Source: Polytrichum commune (Eukaryota; Streptophyta; Polytrichopsida; Polytrichales; Polytrichaceae). Taken from it: a DNA stretch of 64,000 nt. Of this stretch, positions 59,762-64,000 are shown in pieces. Position 1 is the first letter of the stretch. Each line of letters starts with the position of its first letter. The notes under the pieces were generated by a model. That model saw only the letters and a program-made list of their open reading frames with translations, was not told the origin of the DNA and ran no database searches. The translations under genes and the position numbers were made by a program. The stretch lies in assembly GCA_950295325.1 (NCBI GenBank), contig OX485807.1, forward strand, positions 11,559,001 to 11,623,000. The letters run 5' to 3'.

Positions 59762-60249
59762 GGGCCACTTCACACACAAGCCAAGAACCATGACCATGAA
59801 ATTATGAGAGCCCAAAAGAAAGTCTAAAGGCCGTCCCAAGACACCCCCAAAATCATGTAGGGTGGTCATGGATCCTCGAGTGTAGTGTGAGGCCATATGT
59901 GACCGGGACCTCAACTAAATGATAATTCAATGAGTTTCTATTCATGTGGGTCCTCAAACATCATAAAATCAAATATATCAGCGGTTGTGAGCATTCGAAG
60001 TGCCACAATCTGTGTTAAACCTACCTCCAAGAGGTGATTTTTTAAAATAATCCAAGTAAGAATGAAACATGATCCATTTGACGCCATGTAGGAATCCATG
60101 TAGACTTTAGATCCATCTGGCATTCATACACTTTGTTGGTCCCTCAACCGTAGTGTGAAGTGAACTTAGACCGGCTCTACCTTTTCCACCAATGAGAGTG
60201 CTTGAAGTGTGATGGTCACGGCCACTCAGTCTCATGGGTGAAGTGGCCC
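59762..60249. mobile_element. Tourist-like (PIF/Harbinger) MITE, copy 2
   Basis: A 488-bp sister of 58048-58523, beginning GGGCCACTTCACACACAAGC and ending GGTGAAGTGGCCC. It is flanked by TTA at 59759-59761 and 60250-60252, the duplication expected for PIF/Harbinger. Confidence 0.88.
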
Positions 60250-62060
60250 TTATAGATGTGGCTTGACATTGGAACTTTATATAAATATAATACTATTGGG
60301 CAATACACAGTCACTCTTGAGTATATGACAATGCTTGTAGTTGCAAATGGAACGTAAAGAACGTCTTACAAATAGTTTGGCCTATGTGCTCAAAAGATAT
60401 TAAAGTACTCTAACACAAATAGGAGGTGAACACACATTGACCTCTATGTGTTCACTTCAAGAGCAATAAATTCTTATTTTTGATGTCTTAGATCCTTTGC
60501 ATCTCAACTTCAATTTAGAAACTTGAAATGAAAATCTTCGCAATTTATTGTGGAATTTGAATATTTTTTTAAATGCTCACTCAAGGGGATGGACTCTTCT
60601 TTAGAAGCCTAGATGACTTGTGTGGGTCACTATGAAGTTCAAACCCTTATATACGAGAGGAATGCCCGCAACATCATGGGCACAAGGGAGACCCCGGAGT
60701 GACACCTGGGACTTGTGGCGCCATAGGTGAGAGGGCCCAAGTGATCCTAGTGTGAGTGATCCTAGTTTGGTGCCATCCAAAAGGTTACCATAGTGACATT
60801 TAATACCATATCTAGTGTAGTCATCACAATCTCCTCCTAGTTTTCTTTATGAAAGAATATAGGCCACCCTTTATAAGGCATGGGTTTGGGGTGGGGAGGT
60901 TGAGTCTTCATAGCCCATATGGCCCACGTGAGTGTAAAGAGGGATATTGTTGTGCACCATTATACATTGTTTTCATGAGGTTGATGTATCACACTTTCTT
61001 ATTGCTTACAAGTGTATTACAAGTTGTAAGATCGTCAGTTTTGAGAGAGGTGTGATAATAGATGTGATGGTTTCAGAACATTACTAGGCAACTACACGAT
61101 GGTCGTTCAAAAAATTGAGGTTGTAATTAAAAAACTTTGATAGTTTACAATTGTTTGTCAAAAAGTTCATAGTACATATCTTGAGTACTCCTCATAAACA
61201 TAGAATCCCAAAAATGAAACAAAAATATGCTCATCTAATATTTGGTCTCACATAATGCAACCGAGGAGTTGTGCGATGCACAATTGCATCTTTTTTCACC
61301 TAGAGAAGTCTTTTACCAAACGCCCATGCCATTCCTAACCTTGTTAGGGTTCAAGGCTCTTGCAATCATTTGGTGTTTGAGTTGCTTAGGATTTAGTGGA
61401 TTTGGAGTTTATGTCTTCCCTCATAGCCTAGTGCCCTGATGTTCTTAGGGGACCGGTTCTTATAAGATCATAGCCTTGAATTTTGGATAACTTTGATTCT
61501 ATTTGTAGTCTAGGATATTGTTTTTAAAATCCGAATATACATACATGAAAGTAAAATTTCTAGCCATAGAGAAGATGTGATACGATTTTTTGGATAGAAT
61601 AGGTTCAATTTGGAATTTTGAGGCAGTTTAGGATCAGAAATAGAGTAAGAACTCTAAAAATGAAAACATAGGTAGTTAGTGATTGTTTAGTGGAAATGAA
61701 GTGGAAGTGTTCCTTCTCAAGTCAGTGACCATAGTCCAGAGTGGGAGAGTCATTTGGGAAAGACCATAGTCATGTGACTAATTAGGATAACTTATGAATG
61801 TGGCTATGGGCAAGCACACCAGTTAGGAAGAGAGGCTTGTGACTCGGCAATGACGCGAGAGAGAGAGACAGAGAGAGATTATTAACAACTACTTCTTGTG
61901 AAGAGAGTAGCTTCTTCTCTCATCTCAAAGCGAGACTATAGTCTCATATAATTACGGGGTGTGAAGCCCTTGCTGATGTAAAAGTGTCATCTCATAATAT
62001 AAAACTGCGGAATTTACTTTCAATAATATGATAGTATGGATTATGGTCTTGATGTCATTG
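60250..62060. other. Intergenic, no gene seen
   Basis: Only short open frames (60849-61055, 61242-61439) without domains. A GA-rich microsatellite occurs at about 61857-61878. Confidence 0.35.
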
Positions 62061-62065
62061 TGCTT

Positions 62066-62300
62066 AGAGCATCCCCACTAGACCGGGCACCGCCCCGGGC
62101 ATAATTGCACCGGTGGCACCCCGGGCATAGTGTGGGTTTACCCGACATATTTTTGGAGCCCACTAGCTCGGGTACATGCCCTTCTTCGAGGCCGGCCCCC
62201 GCCCGGGATTACCCCCTTGCCCGAATCCATTAGCCTTGCCCGATGCCTTGCCCGATCCCTTTCGGTTCTCCGCCCGGATACTAAAATACCTCGTTAATTT
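62066..62300. repeat. GC-rich CCGGGCA-repeat patch, possible MITE end
   Basis: TTAGAGCATCCCCACTAGACC is followed by many CCGGGCA/TGCCCG(G/A) units on both strands. GAGCATCCCCA-type starts are common at plant MITE ends, but I cannot find the partner end. Confidence 0.35.
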
Positions 62301-62685
62301 GAGACTTCCCCTTCTCTCAACTTGATATATGGACCACAACAACATGGTCTATTGTTTGGATCTTCCTACATAAACCATATTGATATGGGTTTAGGGTTTC
62401 CCCGTGTGAGCCCAAAAGGGTGCCCACATTTAGTCTTAGACCCTTGAAACGTTAGTTGATGCACTTTGAAGTAGCATGTTACTTCACAAAAATATAAAAA
62501 GAGTGAAATGTTAGTCTTAGAAGTACCATGTTGTAAGAGGCTAGGATGTGAGTTGTTATTGTGTTTTTACCTTCGGAAGGATTTGAGTGAATGAGGATAG
62601 GTAAGGAGAACTTGGATTGAGTAGTTAGTGAGTAGGCTAGTACAAATGGATGGAGACAACCAAAGTGACTCAAGAGGCAAGTGCA

Positions 62686-63245
62686 TTCGAATTGGGATGA
62701 ATGGAGGATCACATGGAGCGCACAAGTGGACCACCTCATCATGGCCACTTAATGGGGAAGGCCCAAGGAAGAATGCAAGGTGGAGGATAAGCAAATTCTC
62801 AAAGCACCAATCAAATCACGAGTTAAGCATCGTGGTTTGAATTAAGTGGTGAGCGACGATTTGGGAAAGTAAGGGGAGAAAGTTATGGCGGCGGAAAGCG
62901 AAGGAGGCTAAGTTTGGGTTGAAGCATCCCAAGTTTGGTAAAGTGTGGTAGGTAGAAAGCCAAGGTTCGAATTGGGATGAATGGAGGATCACATGGAGCG
63001 CACAAGTGGACCACCTCATCATGGCCACTTAATGGGGAAGGCCCAAGGAAGAATGCAAGGTGGAGGATAAGCAAATTCTCAAAGCACCAATCAAATCACG
63101 AGTTAAGCATCGTGGTTTGAATTAAGTGGTGAGCGACGATTTGGAAAAGTAAGGGGAAAAAGTTATGGCGGCGGAAAGCGAAGGAGGCTAAGTTTAGGTT
63201 GAAGCATCCCAAGTTTGGTAAAGTGTGGTAGGTAGAAAGCCAAGG
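62686..63245 (+). repeat. Near-perfect 280-bp tandem duplication
   Basis: Unit 1 is 62686-62965 and unit 2 is 62966-63245. TTCGAATTGGGATGAATGG starts both, and only a handful of bases differ (GGGAAAG/GGAAAAG, GGGAGAAAG/GGGAAAAAG, GTTTGGGTT/GTTTAGGTT). A partial third start lies at 63256. The open frames inside occur twice because of it and are not genes. Confidence 0.93.
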
Positions 63246-63359
63246 CTAGTTAAATGTTCGAATTAGGATCCTTGTTGATCATTTGAGGGAGGAAGGCTTA
63301 GAAGATAGGATTGGCGCCTACTAAGTAGGAGGAAATCTCAAGGGCTTATCGTGAGCCTT

Positions 63360-63600
63360 GAGGGTGCTCACCCCCTCAAGCTTACTATATAATCCCTCAT
63401 TCTTCCCTCACTCATCCTCTCTTTCCTTTGTGCTCCAAGACACCCCACGAGTTATAAGTGTGGGTGTGGGAAGCCATATTGGAGCACATGTGTGTGCTTA
63501 GTTTTTAGTTTGAGAGCCAAGGCTTGTTAGCCTTGAAGAGGGCTTGACCTCTTGGTAGAATTAGTGTTGACGTGAAGGATTTTAAAGTTAATTCATGATT
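63360..63600 (+). promoter_or_regulatory. Promoter-like segment, possibly an LTR piece
   Basis: TATATAA at 63386-63392 is followed by a pyrimidine-rich stretch (CTCATTCTTCCCTCACTCATCC), as at a transcription start. No coding frame follows within the window. It could be the promoter of a gene or an LTR beyond the right edge. Confidence 0.3.
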
Positions 63601-63899
63601 CCAATTTGTGGTACTTAAAGTTCATGTTTTTACACGTGGTTGCAAGTTCCATGTTTAAGAGTTGAGCACTTGATGTTGTGATGAGTGCAAAAATATACTT
63701 GTGTGGATTAGTTAGTCTTAGTGAAGTTAGGAAATTCTCTCTCCCCCTCTCCTCTCTAGGATTTTAGGATTTTAGGATTAGAGAAGAATTGTGTGATTAG
63801 AAAGGGGTTGTTAGTAGAATTAGGGAAATTAGGTAGGAAGATTAGTTAAGGGCTTGAATAATTAGTGAGGTAGTTGGGGATTACAACTACAAAGTTGTG

Positions 63900-64000
63900 G
63901 GTTCATGAAGGAGCTGGGTTTATGAAGGAGCTGGGTTTGTTTAGTCAGAAAGTAAAGAGCTGGGTTTATGAAGGACCTGGGTTTGTTTAGTTAGAAGCTA
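63900..64000 (+). repeat. Short tandem repeat at right edge
   Basis: GAAGGAGCTGGGTTTATGAAG and GAGCTGGGTTTGTTTAGTCAG-like phrases alternate three to four times and run off the window. Confidence 0.7.

Noticed and set aside
62479-63074. Duplicate minus-strand open frames (LILHLAFFLGPSPL and others)
   Set aside because: Present twice only because of the 280-bp tandem duplication; no domain or coding signature.

Overview
The window looks like nuclear DNA of a land plant. It carries a split nuclear gene for chloroplast photosystem I subunit PsaE with a transit peptide, a plant-type mitochondrial MoaC (CNX3) with a presequence, GT-AG introns, and many plant-style DNA transposons and MITEs in AT-rich, gene-poor sequence. 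I suspect a seedless plant (fern, lycophyte or bryophyte), but only from general impression. No complete retrotransposon, tRNA, rRNA or organellar sequence was recognised.

Layout. 1-7.3 kb and 17.0-25.1 kb are two copies of one segmental duplication, each carrying moaC followed by psaE. In unit A moaC (its first exon lies almost wholly off the left edge) and psaE are both open. In unit B moaC is complete (start at 16772) but psaE is a pseudogene. The moaC parts are nearly identical between units, while everything beyond about 3.2/20.2 kb is clearly more diverged, which suggests later gene conversion. Between the units (7.3-16.7 kb) is mostly non-coding DNA with one plausible small gene (10884-11222, a coiled coil with a C-terminal membrane anchor) and degenerate tandem repeats.

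25-38.8 kb is gene-poor: satellite-like tandem repeats, a long inverted-repeat element (30.9-31.7 kb), and two near-identical MITEs (34851-35260 and 36720-37128), each with an 8-bp target duplication.

38.8-55.1 kb is the most remarkable part: a nest of two related large DNA transposons. The younger one (about 43946-55100, 11.2 kb) has inverted termini and a 10-11-bp target duplication. It carries two divergent genes. One is a MULE-like transposase (minus strand, zinc cluster, DDE core, SWIM finger). The other is an eight-exon gene (plus strand) that joins a basic N-terminus, a ParB/sulfiredoxin-like segment with a GNHR motif, and a circularly permuted beta-class DNA methyltransferase-like segment. 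Introns of both genes hold an array of exactly four near-palindromes at 31-32-bp spacing. The methyltransferase-gene intron also holds several 22-28-bp palindromes centred on GTTAAC. Both genes of this copy have frameshifts or stops. Immediately to the left lies an older decayed copy of the same methyltransferase gene (38.87-43.4 kb). The younger element appears to have jumped into the right terminal repeat of that older relative.

55-64 kb holds a MITE with poly-G/poly-C ends, a decayed PIF/Harbinger transposase (minus strand, about 56.84-57.94 kb), two Tourist-like MITEs, a 280-bp tandem duplication and a possible promoter near the right edge.
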